This document shows positions 32,875-43,920 of a DNA stretch of 64,000 nucleotides, one piece after another. Location of the stretch: assembly GCA_047967505.1 (NCBI GenBank), contig CM106539.1. The stretch is one strand, 5' to 3'. Both the position numbers and the translations under genes were made by a program. Source of the stretch: Dipteris shenzhenensis. Its lineage: Eukaryota > Polypodiophyta > Polypodiopsida > Gleicheniales. The notes under the pieces are model-generated. The model made no database searches and had not been told where the DNA came from. It saw nothing but the letters and a program-made list of their open reading frames with translations. Position 1 is the stretch's first letter, and each line of letters begins with the position of its first letter.

Positions 32875-33534
32875 TTTTAGCATTGCGCAGCTTGCTTTCC
32901 TATTAACAGACACAACGCCGGGCATCTACACTTATCTCCAAGCACCCACACTCATCTCCAGGCTTACACAGTCATCCCCAAGCATACAAGAGAAGAGGGT
33001 AAACAAGGAAGAGAAGAAAGAGAAGTAGCTTTGAAGAAGGACAAGAAGCTTTCATACCTCTATCTAAGGTAAGTCTCTTGGTGGTTGGTCTTCTTTGGAA
33101 GTTCTTTGGATTTGTCCTTTGTCGTATACAGGGAAGGGATGTTTTTGGTACTAGTATTGTTCTTTTTGGGGTCGGGTGCATGTCCTTTTCAATTTCTTTC
33201 AAAAATATCGGAGCACATCTATAGATGTGTCAAATGGCGTGTCTAACAACACATCTAATTTTTGGAAAAACAGACAGCTGCGCTTGTAGATGCGTCTATA
33301 TATGCGCTATGATAGTTTTTCTTGTGTGTTCTTCCCTTTCCCCTTCCCCTTTGCCTTCCTTTTCCTTCTAGTTTTTCTTGTATGTTCTTCCCTTTCCCCT
33401 TCCCCTTCCCCTTCCCCTTCCAAGAAAGGGATTGCATGAATGATGGAAAGGGATTGCATGAATGAAGAAAGGGAGGATTGCATGAATGATGGAAAGGGAT
33501 TGCATTCGTGAGGAACTAAGGAATTCTATTCTCT
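32875..33534. other. Unassigned DNA with AGACGC-type repeats
   Basis: 33210-33300 has ATCTATAGATG, GCGTGTCTA and AGATGCGTCTATATATGCGC words like those at 26690-26880. The end TAGTTTTTCTTGTGTG at 33313-33328 reads CACACAAGAAAAACTA on the minus strand, possibly the right terminus of the outer element E3. A splice-donor-like TAAGGTAAGTCTC lies near 33065. C-rich CCTTCCCCTTCCCC runs follow at 33335-33420. Confidence 0.4.
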
Positions 33535-33668
33535 TTTTCTCTCTTTTCTCCTCTCTTTCCTTCTCTTTTCTCCTCTCTTTTTCTCTCTTTTCCTCTCTTT
33601 TCCTCTCTTTTCTCATCTCTTTCCTTCTCTCTTTTTCTCTTTTTTATCCTCACTTTTTCTCTCCTTTT
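33535..33668. repeat. Pyrimidine-rich array, right block
   Basis: TCTCTTTTCCTCTC-type units, the strand-complement of the purine array at 28563-28960. Confidence 0.88.
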
Positions 33669-33669
33669 T

Positions 33670-34895
33670 CCTCATGCTTATGCTCATGCGGAAATAGAGA
33701 AGGAGCATAAGCATGAGCATAAGCATAAGCATAAGCATAAGCATGAATGAGCATAAGCATGAGCTTATGCTTATGCTTATGCATAAGCATAAGCATAAGC
33801 ATAAGCATAAGCTCATGCTTATGCTCATGCGGAAACTTGCGAAGGAGCTTATGCGGAATGAGAGAAGGAGCTTATGCGGAAAAAGAGAATGAGAGAAGCA
33901 TATGCTTCTCTCATTCTCTATTTCCGCATAAGCTCTTGCGGAAACTTACGCATAAGCTCATGCTCATGAATGAGCATAAGCATGAGCTTATGCTTATGCT
34001 CATGCATAAGCATAAGCATAAGCTCATGCTTATGCTCATGCGAAAAAAGAGAAGGAGCTTATGCGGAAAAAGAGAAGGAGCACTTGCGGAAACTTGCGGA
34101 TAAGCTCTTGCGGAAACTTGCGCATAAGCTCATGCTCATGCATGAGCATAAGCATGAGCTTATGCTTATGCTTATGCATAAGCATAAGCATAAGCATAAG
34201 CATAAGCTCATGCTTATGCTCATGCGGAAATAGAGAAGGAGCTTATGCGGAATGAGAGAAGGAGCTTATGCGGAAAAAGAGAATGAGAGAAGCACTGAGC
34301 TTCTCTCATTCTCTATTTCCGCATAAGCTCTTGCGGAAACTTACGCATAAGCTCATGCTCATGAATGAGCATAAGCATAAGCATAAGCATAAGCTCATGC
34401 TTATGCTCATGCGGAAATAGAGAAGGAGCTTATGCGGAATGAGAGAAGGAGCTTATGCGGAAAAAGAGAATGAGAGAAGCATATGCTTCTCTCATTCTCT
34501 ATTTCCGCATAAGCTCTTGCGGAAACTTACGCATAAGCTCATGCTCATGAATGAGCATAAGCATGAGCTTATGCTTATGCTTATGCTTATGCTTACGCAT
34601 AAGCTCATGCTCATGAATGAGCATAAGCATGAGCTTATGCTTATGCTTATGCTTATGCTTAAGCATAAGCATAAGCATAAGCATAAGCTCATGCTTATGC
34701 TCATGCGAAAGTAGAGAAGGAGCTTATGCGGAATGAGAGAAGGAGCTTATGCGGAAACTTACGCATAAGCTCATGCTCATGAATGAGCATAAGCATGAGC
34801 TTATGCTTATGCTTATGCTTATGCTTATGCATAAGCATAAGCATAAGCTCATGCTTATGGTCATGCGGAAAAAGAGAATGAGAGAAGCTTATGCG
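33670..34895. repeat. GCATAA/TTATGC hexamer-based array, right block (inverted relative to left block)
   Basis: Same building blocks as 28963-30465. The interval 33747-34103 translates identically to the complement of 29045-29401 over 118 codons. The mirror relation holds from about 33668 to 34180 (coordinate sum 63148), with at least one silent base difference. Further on, units carrying GAATGAGAGAAGGAGCTTATGCGG recur several times. Confidence 0.9.
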
Positions 34896-35090
34896 AATGA
34901 GAGAAGGGGGAAATAGATAAGGGGGAATGAGAGAAGCATAAGCATAAGAGAATAAGAGGGATGCGGAAATAGAGAATAAGGGGGAAAGGAAAGAGAGAAG
35001 GGAAAAGAGAGAGGGGGAAAGAGAGAATAAGAGAAGAGGGAAAAAAGAGAAGGGGGAAAATGAGAAAAAGAGAAGGGGGAAGAGAGGGTT
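34896..35090. repeat. Purine-rich array after right hexamer block
   Basis: GGGGGAAAGAGAGAATAAGAGA-type A/G tract, mirroring the pyrimidine array at 30466-30665 in composition. Confidence 0.85.
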
Positions 35091-36188
35091 CCTACGCCCA
35101 TCACTGCAGCTAGCGTTTAAGGCGCTAGCTGCAGGTCAATGCAAATAACAAAAAGCTTAAATGGAAAGAAGAGGAAGCACTTACCTGTAAAAGTATGTCC
35201 CGCTCGGTGTAGTGGACTGGGCCCACAAAAGAGAGACTATGTCCCGCTCGGTGTAGTGGACTGGCCCTACAAAAGAGAGAAAACAACCCATTTTTTCAAA
35301 TAAGATGTTAGTGGAAAGAGGAGATCACAAAAGCAACTTCTTGAAAGGAGACAAGGAAAGAGAAGATTGAGGAGACAAGGAAAGGAGGAGATTGAGGAGA
35401 AGAGAAGGAAGAGAAGGAAGAGAAATACAGAAAGAAGAGGTGAGTTTCTTTCTTTCTTTCTTGAAATTTCGTTTTTTGTTTGAATCCTTTCTAATCAAGC
35501 ATGAAAACTAGTTTAAAACTTTAGCAATACAAGTAGAAACACTCACAAAACCAAAGCTAACAAACAAACAACCTACATTGTTGAAAGAAACTCACCTTTT
35601 GAAGAACTTTCTTTCTGGAAACCAAAGAGGGAAAAAGGAGAGAGAGGGTGCACAAGAGGTAGGAGGAGGGTGAGGAGTGGGAAATAGGGTAGGAGGTTGC
35701 TTGGAATAGATGGGAGGTCAGTGAAAATAGGTGGGAGGAGATTTTGGAGAGCTTACTTGAGAGATTAGGAAAGCTTTGAGCAAAACGCCGTGGGTTTCGG
35801 CGTTTCGGGTTTTAACCCACAGCGTCGCTATATAGTGACGCTTATTCGTCGCTATATAGCGACGTTTTTAATTGAAAACGTCGCTATATAGCGACGCTTT
35901 CAATTAAAATCGTCGCTATATAGCGACGGAACAGAGCGTCGCTATATAGCGACGCTTACTGTTTATTTTTTAATGAGGCCTCTTGTGACTCAAACATGCT
36001 ATGCCTATAATTGTCAATATCTCCTCTTACTACATAGCCTTACTATATAGGATTTTTTGTTTCAATCCTTACTATATAGCGATGTCATTCTTTTTATATA
36101 GCCTCAAGAGAAGCTCAAATTAAACATGCTATGCTCATAATTGTGTACATCTCCTCTTCATGCTTATGTTTTGGTTTTATAAGTGTAG
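35091..36188. promoter_or_regulatory. Upstream region of the TNP2 gene
   Basis: Contains a 44-bp tandem duplication (from TATGTCCCGCTCGG at 35194 and 35238). A purine-rich stretch ends in a donor-like GAAGAGGTGAGTTT near 35436, perhaps a 5' UTR intron. Palindrome array 2 is at 35824-35953. No open frame of interest, so it is probably promoter and leader of the transposase gene. Confidence 0.5.
35824..35953. repeat. Array 2: five copies of GTCGCTATATAGCGAC
   Basis: Copies at 35824 (one mismatch, AGTGAC), 35848, 35880, 35912 and 35938. They lie 235-365 bp upstream of the transposase ATG and link this gene to the element whose end carries array 1. Confidence 0.93.
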
Positions 36189-39100
36189 ATGGAAGGGACG
36201 AGTGGAAGCTCATCCGATGATGCGCCAACGCCCGGGAGCACGAAGTGGCTTACGGAGAGGTTATATTGTCATTGCACTCATTGCAAGCGAGAAGTACGAC
36301 ATCAACGTCGTATTATCATGCGCCACTTGCGGATGTATGGGGAGGAGCCGGAACCAGTACCCCCCGTTGGTGTTGCACATGTTGATGGATCATCGGTAAG
36401 TCAAAGCTATTTAAGTTCGCAATCTTATTGTATACCCGGAATTAGAAGATCTTCTATTTACACGAATGAGCTTATGACAGGATGACGAGGGTGACGAGGG
36501 TACACATATACCTTCTCACTTTCAACAAGACTATAGTCTCCCAGATGACGACGAGGGTATGGTCGACATGATGGATTCCATTTTTAGGGGCACTACATCC
36601 CACGTACACGTGATGTCAGAGTCTGAGGTGAAAATGTGAGAGTTGCAATCAACACAATTGTACGAGGGTGCCAGGATGTCTAAACTACGTGCTTGTCTCT
36701 CAATCTTGAATCTACAAGTACAGTATGGGTGGTCGGATACAAGTGTCTCGGCCTTAATGAGGTTAGCCCTTGCATTAATTTGATTGACTCGTTATTTGGA
36801 TATTGTTTGTTTTGAGAATCATCATTTGGATAGTGTCTTTGTCATAGGTTGCTCCAAAAGATGTTGCCTGCACCAAATACCATGCCCGCATCAAGAGATG
36901 AAGCGAAAAAGATGCTAACAATGGTGGGTATGGATTATGATACCATCCATGCTTGCCGTAATGATTGTATTCTCTTTCGTCGTGAGCATGGAGATTTGGC
37001 TAGTTGTCCAAAGTGTGGGGAACAACGATATAGAGATGACTTGCAGGGTGAGAGGATACCGGTAAAGGTCTTAAGACACTTTCCCATCATTGCAAGAATA
37101 CAACACATGTTTCGATGCAAATCCATAGCGGAGCTGATGACATGGCATGCATCTCATCGGTCCACTTATCACACATTGAGGATTCCCGCAGATTGTGCGG
37201 CTTGGAAGCACATAGATAATCAGTGGCCGGACTTTGCGAGAGAGCCACGCAACTTACATCTTGGGCTAGCCATGGACGGCGTGAATCCTTTCGGGTTACG
37301 CTCGACATCTTGGTCGACATGGCCCATAGTCGTGGTGAATTACAATATCCCACCATGGCTAACAATAAAAAAGGGACACCTCATGCTTGCACTACTTGTG
37401 CCAGGAAAGTACAAGGCAAGAAACATGGACGTGTACATGGCACCTTTGATAGAGGAGTTACAGATATTATGGAGAGGAGTGCAGGTCTTTGATATTTCCA
37501 GAGCTCCTAGGCATACCAATGATATTTCCGTCAAGGGTATCTTGATGTGGACCATGCATGACTACCCAGGATATGGAGAGTGCGCAGGTACGTGGTTATG
37601 TCTTTACATGTACAATGAGGGATTATGCTTTTTTTACTCTCTTTTGCACGCATGTCTTGTACTAACATATTCATGCACGCGTGCAGGGCTTGTTACAAGT
37701 GGGTACCATGCTTGTCCTGTTTGTGGACCCGCTCTGAAATCGCTTGCACGCTACTCCAAACACATGAGGAAAAATGTTTATGAAGGTCATGCTCGATACC
37801 TTCCGCTCGACCATCTCGCACGTGGAGGTCAGCTTGATCCACCACCATCATATTTGAAAGCAAGTGATTGGATTCAAGCTTGGAGGGAGAATGGAGAGGA
37901 ACCTCCTCCTGGTATGAAGAGGCTATCGATCTTTCACGAGCTTCCTTATTGGGGTCAGTTACAAATCAATCATCTCTTGGATCCCATGCATATCTTTAAG
38001 AATGTGGGGGCTACCATTTGGGCACACTTGGTTGGTTCCAAGGACTCGAGAGGAGTGCGAGAAGACTTGCGTGCTATGAATAGGATGTCTCGTTTGTGGC
38101 CCCAAGTGCATGCTTCAGGAAAAGTTGTCCTCCCGAAAGCAACGTGGATCCTCTCTACGAGGGAGGAGGCAGCGATCAAGGCAGACATTGCCTCTTTTCA
38201 AACACCGACAGGGTACATGCGTTGCTTGAAAGGAGCATTTTCAAAGGACAATAAGCTTAGTGGCCTCAAGTCCCATGATTGGCACAAGGTCTTACAGGTA
38301 TTCTAAGTAGAATTAGTGTACCGATAATAGTGATGCATTAGCGTAATTATTATTATGTTATATTGTTGACATGATTTCATTGTTGCTTTGATAGTTCATC
38401 CTTCCAATTACAATAAAAGGGTGCTTACAAGAAGATGTTAGAAATGCTATATTCAAGATCTGTGGTATTGTGAGGTATGCTTACTATCAATTCGCATTAT
38501 CTATTTTCTTCATGGACATGTGAAATAGGTGGATATCTCAAATATCTTACATATGCATGGACATGTGAAATAGGTGGATATCTCAAAAAGAGATCTCTAT
38601 ATCGAGCATCGAGAAGGCTAGGGTGGAATCCATCGAAGCCGTATGCTTGCTTGAGAAGCACTTTCCCTCAAGCATTATGACAACTCAAGTCCACTTGCTT
38701 GTGCACATAGTTGATGAGGTGGCTATAGCAGGTACCGTTCATAATCGATGGATGTTTTTTCTCGAGCGGTTTATGAAAACTTTAAAGGGGTTTGTAAGAC
38801 AAAGAGCAAGACCAGAAGCAAGCATGGTAGAGGGATGGCTTGTGCAAGAGTCATTAGTATATATCACAGAGTTTCTTGCATCCACGGATCCTGATATGCC
38901 GCAAGCTTGGCACAACAAGGATGATGATCGCATCATTGGCGAGGTCCCCCAAGGAAAAGGGATTGAAAGAAAGATGAGCGAAGAGCAAATGGAGAAATTC
39001 AATAAGTTTTGTATCCTCAATAGCCCTGAGATGCAGAAGTGGATTGAGAGATATGAAGTGGCCAAAGCAGAAAGAATAAATGCAAGGACGAGATTCAGAG

Positions 39101-40252
39101 TAATGTACAGGCGATCACAACCATATCCACGAGATCTGGCTCTTCTCCCTACTCACATGTCACTTGATTGGCTACAACTAGCTATACGTAAAGCCAAACG
39201 TGATGGAGAGACAATAAACGAGCGCGAGCGGGAGTTATCATCTGGATGTATGGTGCATGTAAGTTTCTTATCTCTTGATGTAATTAAGTAATTATTTGTG
39301 GCAATATATGCTATAAAATAGGTGCATCTTCATTGTTTTAATGATGCTCTTTTACAGTACAAAAAGTACAGTGCATTATGGTCATATGGACGACATTTTC
39401 GCATAGAACGCATCGATTCAAAGAGAGTCACGTATGATTGTGGAGTCATGGCTAACTTCACACAAGATAGCCGAGCAAGTGCTTCGGATACCAATCTTCT
39501 CTCCTCACAGTTGGATTATTGTGGAACCATACGCGACATCTATGAAATTGATTTCAGACGATTTACTATTTTCATTCTTGATGTAAAATGGTTTAGAACT
39601 ACTTACAACGGTCCCCATGCAACTGTGAGAAAAGATGGTAGCGGTCTCTTTGCAATAGACTCCACCAAACATTGGACTGATGAAAGTGATACTTTTGTTC
39701 TTCCCGAGCACTGTGAGCAGGTGCATACTAATGATTTAATTAGTCGAAGCTTTCGTTTTTTAAGTCCATTGATATATATATAATTGACGACATTTGGCAC
39801 GTGATTTTTCATCTTCAATATAGGTGGTTTTTCATCCGGATCGTTCTGATCCAAGATGGTGGTACGTGATCCAAGTTGCACCACGAAGTAAGCAGATTTT
39901 TGAAGATCGAGATGTGGATATGGAGATGCCACTACCAAATCCGGATCCAATTGATGAATCTAGCGAAGAAGATGTAGATCACCATATGAGGCAAGAGGAA
40001 GATGCGCATAATGACATCGCACGGGAGGAGGATGGAGATCACGATATTGACGAGGAAGACAACAATCGTCAAGATCAATCACCACACTTAAGCTTAATTG
40101 AAGAAGATGATCAAATACTTTTAGGTGAACGTACGATGCTAGAGTACGATGATGATATAGGAGATCAACTCGGTATAGAGTTGGAGATAGACTTGCTTGG
40201 CGCCTTAGACTTGGCTCAAGATGAAACAGTTGATGTAAATGCTCTTATTTAA
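36189..40252 (+). pseudogene. CACTA (En/Spm) TNP2-type transposase, eight exons, one premature stop
   Basis: Exons join in frame with GT-AG introns: 36189-36395, 36481-36761, 36848-37587, 37687-38297, 38395-38474, 38607-39258, 39358-39720, 39824-40252; total 1120 codons. Only one stop interrupts: TGA at 36637-36639 in exon 2 (KM-stop-ELQ). Exons 3-4 carry the Transposase_21/TNP2 core: LAMDGVNPFG, MWTMHDYPGYGECAGLVTSG and YHACPVCGPALK. Exon 6 matches DUF4218 (VHNRWMFFLERFMKTLKGFV); exon 7 matches DUF4216 (YGTIRDIYEIDF-like block). The C-terminus is acidic. The protein would cut the element ends. Exon 6 start is the least certain boundary, because a 44-bp duplication lies in that intron. Confidence 0.9.
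38506..38591. repeat. ~44-bp tandem duplication in TNP2 intron 5
   Basis: CATGGACATGTGAAATAGG followed by TGGATATCTCAAA occurs twice (about 38511 and 38555). It enlarges the intron and blurs the exon 6 acceptor. Confidence 0.85.
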
Positions 40253-40452
40253 TTTGATTTTTCTCATCTCAAACTTGGACATGAATATATGAGCTTCAAA
40301 GGCTTGATGTACATGCTCTCATTTTTTATTTCTCTATGAGCTCAAACATGTATGAAAATTTAAAAAATTTTGTCATTGGAAGAAAATAAATTTTAAGGCT
40401 TTAAAAAAAAAAAAAACCTCTCTGTAAAACGGCGCTATAATATAGTCTCAGT

Positions 40453-40595
40453 GTCGCTATATAGCGACCTTTAAAAGTCGCTATATAGCGACTTTTACTA
40501 ACGTCGCTATATAGCGACCTTTCAAAGTCGCTATATAGCGACTTTTACTAACGTCGCTATATAGCGACGCTTATTAAAAGTCGCTATATAGCGAC
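40453..40595. repeat. Subterminal array 3: six copies of GTCGCTATATAGCGAC
   Basis: Perfect copies at 40453, 40477, 40503, 40527, 40553 and 40580, with 24-27 bp spacing, ending about 96 bp before the CACTA terminus at 40691. The layout mirrors array 1. Confidence 0.93.
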
Positions 40596-40617
40596 AATTT
40601 ACGACACCCGATTTTTA

Positions 40618-40656
40618 TACCGACGATTAACGCTAAGCGGGCGCTAATCGTCGGTA
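40618..40656. repeat. Terminal hairpin TACCGACGATTA / TAATCGTCGGTA
   Basis: Twelve-bp perfect arms at 40618-40629 and 40645-40656 between array 3 and the CACTA end. CCGACGATTT words also stand between array 1 and the E1 terminus. Confidence 0.8.
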
Positions 40657-40671
40657 CGTAAACGTCACAAT

Positions 40672-40691
40672 AGGATGCGTGTGTAGTAGTG
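40672..40691 (-). other. CACTA terminus, right end of element E2
   Basis: The plus strand ends GATGCGTGTGTAGTAGTG, i.e. CACTACTACACACGC on the minus strand. It closes the element that carries the TNP2 gene. The left end was not found. Confidence 0.72.
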
Positions 40692-41210
40692 AAAGTATGT
40701 GCAGGAAAGCAAGAGCGCTAAAAGTAGGTTCAAAAATCATCTTGCAGTCTGCTTGTCTAAAAGCGCGTCTAAACACGCATCTAAAGACACGTCTAAAACA
40801 CTAAATTATACAAGAGGAGGGCAAATTTTAAATGCTTTTAAAATTTCACATTTATAGAAGGGATATAATTATTAACCCCAAAACTCACAGTAGGGGTCTA
40901 TACAAGAGGGAGAAAGGGGTTACAGAGGGGTTTCCCTTTTCCTTGTTCTTTTTAATGTGTTTGGCTTAGATTGTTGATGAAGAGGCTTCAATATGCCTAA
41001 GATGGAGCTAAGCCAAGAGATTCATATAGTGTGTCACTTGAGTTGTAATACAAGTGCTACTAGTTGCTATGAGAGTCTATTGAGGATGAGAATATACAAG
41101 TCTAATAGCAACTTTAATAGTGACTATGTTTTGAAAGTTTTTAATTAAGATACTCGTTAATTGTGTTCTTTAAAAAAGGCTTTATGAGCCTACATCATTT
41201 TGAGCCCAAT
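40692..41210. other. Unassigned DNA between transposons
   Basis: 40750-40805 repeats GCGTCTAAA, CGCATCTAAA and CACGTCTAAA, related to the AGACGC words at 26.7 and 33.2 kb. The rest has no feature. Confidence 0.45.
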
Positions 41211-41280
41211 CACAACAAGACAAAGCAACTATAGACGCACTTGATAGACACGCAAAATAGTAGGCATGTCTATAGGTGCT
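41211..41280. repeat. Second CACAACAAGACAAAGCA terminus with AGACGC words
   Basis: The same 17-mer as at 26673 is followed by ACTATAGACGCAC, TAGACACGC and GTCTATAGGTGC. As at 26.7 kb, the next gene to the right points toward it, so this may be the 3' terminus of the element carrying the gene at 41282-43402. Confidence 0.45.
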
Positions 41281-41281
41281 C

Positions 41282-43402
41282 CTAGAATACAATTTCATGT
41301 CTAATCTCAGTTAGTGCAAGAGGCTCCTCACTTTCATTACTATTCTCTTCCATAGAGTCTTCCTTATTAGATGGCTCCATAAAGTCATCATTCTCATTAG
41401 CTGCCCCCATTTCAACATCTAGCTTAGACCGCATAGACCCTTTATCTAGCCAAGGTTGAAACCACCATACCAAGCCTTCAACATCACTAGGCTTCAAACC
41501 CAAAGACTCACATAGTACATGAGCATGTTGTAATCCCTCCTTCAATGCATCAATCAGCTTTGCATCCAAAGAAACTGTCTCATACTCACCCAGGTTTTGC
41601 TTCTAGCATCCCTTCTTGTTTGTTTAGATTCTTCCATATATGCTCTTGCTTTTTATGAGCCCTAGTGAAAGCTAGACCATTTTCAGCACACTCATGCATG
41701 ACAATTTTATTCAAGCTACCTATGCTATGTAGAAGATCTCCCAAATCAAATGCTCTTTCTTGTCCAATCATGCCTCTGATTTTACTAAAATAGATTTCAG
41801 CAGCATCAAAACCAGTAAGATGTAGTGGACACTTGATTAGGATATAAATCTCAAAACATCTTTATGAGAAACACCACAAACTTAAAGTGACAAGAAAGAA
41901 TGCAGTCCATATAAGCCTCTTTATTGATGAAAATTTTCTTCAAGGTATAGGTTGGATGGTGATGAATCCATAGCCTCCAAATTTTGAAGAAGAAAACTAC
42001 CTTGGCTGCAAGCACTATATGCTCCTTTAAATTTATATGTGGTGACAATAAAATATCAATATAATCAACAATGATCCTCAAATAGCCCTCAGTCCCCGGC
42101 ATACTTCTCTCTTTTTTTTGCAATTTTCTCAAACATTTTTGTACTTGCTACTTGCAATCCTTTGTGTTGCTCCCTAATTTTTCTAGTCATTCCTTTGAAT
42201 ATCTCCATCTCATAGCCTGTGCTCCTCAATTGCAAAAGAATTATGAACAATAGAGACATGATTTGGTGTGATCCAAACACTTCCATTTGCTAGTTTTTGG
42301 GTAGGACTATCAAGTGGGCTTGTAAGTTTCTTTCCACAATGTACAAAGTCATGATCATGAAGGCCATACACATTCCCTCCTACAAGTTTTGCTCTCAACT
42401 TCCACCCACACCAATTTATTAAAAAAGGATGGTCAGTAATTTTCTCCAAATAATCTTCATGCATCAGCTTGCGTCTCCTACTATCCCCATCTGAAGCATG
42501 CCCAAATATGGGTCCAACTTTATCCTTTAGGTTTGCATTCCTCAATGTCTCCACAAGACTCCATTGGTTTCTTACAAAATCACCATCTAAACGATTGCAT
42601 GTGCAATGCACAAGCAACGCCATCCATGGAAGAAGATCATGTAGAGGATTAACAATCAAAAGTCTAGTGTAATGACCTATGACATGATTTTGAAAGCCAT
42701 ATATAATGTTGGAGTATTCTTGGGAGCCTTCACCAACAACAATTAAGCCATTTGATGAGCACTGATGATGTGCTCCTTTCCTTCCATGGAACCCAATAAG
42801 GGTGTCATCTTTTGCATTCCATCTACATAAAGAAATTATCAAGTTTAATGTTCTCCCAATATTCTAAAAAAATTCAATTATAAGTCTCTCGACTATAGAG
42901 AAAAAAGTAAAATTCACGAAAAGCTAGAATTACCTTATTATACGATGCTTAATGGTTGTCTCATCTTCCACTATTATAACTAGCACTAGACAGATGACTC
43001 CATATCTTTTCTTTGCATCCACATAGATCTTTCCAATAGCATCAAATATGTATTCATGCTAACCACAAAGAAATTCAATTGTCTTTCTTCCTTGCCTTCT
43101 AGTGGTAGATAAAGATGGGCCTCTAGGGTTTATACTCAAAAATTCATGTAGACGGACCAACCCATAGCTTAATAACTTCATATATGGTTTTTGTAGACTC
43201 ACTAAACCTTTGCCCTTGCTTTGATCGCAACATGTTTTGTGGCACCTCTTGAAAGAAATCCCACAAGGCTGATAGGCTGATTTTCCACCAAACTTTCCTT
43301 GTCTATGGCTTCAACTATGTTGTTACAGAAACGACGAACATTTTTCCTATCGATACATTCTAAGCTTGATTCTTTCAAAGTCGTAATTTTGACTGACAAC
43401 AT
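41282..43402 (-). pseudogene. Broken multi-exon gene, probable transposon protein of unrecognised family
   Basis: Reading the minus strand downward: RRFCNNIVEAIDKESL (43330), a segment ending VEDETTIKHRIIR, an intron (about 42931-42823), then RWNAKDDTLIGFHG, YTRLLIVNPLHDLLP, TCNRLDGDFVRNQW, VGPIFGHASDGDSRRRKLMH and NVYGLHDHDFVHCGKKL. Next come EIFKGMTRKIREQHKGLQVA, VDYIDILLSPHINLKEHIVL, KIWRLWIHHHPTYTLK, MIGQERAFDLGDLLHSIGSL, RAHKKQEHIWKNL and an acidic C-terminus. Frameshifts near 42225 and 42115 and a TAG near 43070 break it. The GHASDGDSRRRK block and RAHKKQE end feel like a family widespread in eukaryotic genomes, but I cannot name it. The adjacent terminus suggests a mobile element. Confidence 0.55.
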
Positions 43403-43863
43403 TACAATTTTTTATGTTGCATTAGGGGAGAATTGGGGTCTCAAAAGGGCCTCCAATTAGTGTTTCCTAATTTCAAGGGATTAGAGAGTGATTTGAGTTG
43501 CACCAATGAGAGTGTTAGAAGGTGTGGGGCAATGGTATGTTGAGGTGGAGGGTGGGCAAGCCTGTAGAGAGGCCCTATTGGTTGCTCCCCTTACACAAAG
43601 GACCACCCAAACCATCCCCCCTCTTAACCCATGTTTGACCCTCCTACCAGGTGCACCTCCCCCACATGAGCCCAAAACTGCCTTCAATGGGATAGTAGGG
43701 CCCTTGTGGAAAATTTTTCTTCTGCCCTCCCTCTCTCTAGGGCCTCTGCCCCCCACTGTTCTAGTCCAGCCTACCAAATCACTCAGATTTGAACCAAATC
43801 CCATGCATTTTCCCTCTTCCCCCTCTTTCTCTGCTTCCTCTTGCTTTGGCCTGCTTGCTGTAG

Positions 43864-43864
<1 letters not shown>
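43403..43864. other. Unassigned DNA
   Basis: An open plus-strand frame from 43506 continues into the CT repeats and has no recognisable domain; I treat it as composition-driven. Confidence 0.4.

Positions 43865-43905
<41 letters not shown>
43865..43905. repeat. (CT)n microsatellite
   Basis: About 20 CT units, grading into CCCTCTCCCTCTCC. Confidence 0.95.
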
Positions 43906-43907
<2 letters not shown>

Positions 43908-43920
43908 CTCTCCCTCTCCT

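Noticed and set aside
33613-34714. Open frames in the right-hand hexamer block
   Set aside because: Same reason; they are the mirror copies of those at 28.5-30.5 kb.
28963-34895. CRISPR array
   Set aside because: The repeats are short hexamers without constant repeat-spacer spacing, in a plant nuclear context, with no cas genes.
35194-35280. GTAGTG words in the 44-bp duplication as CACTA ends
   Set aside because: They lie inside a tandem duplication, lack a following subterminal array on the correct side and have no plausible TSD.
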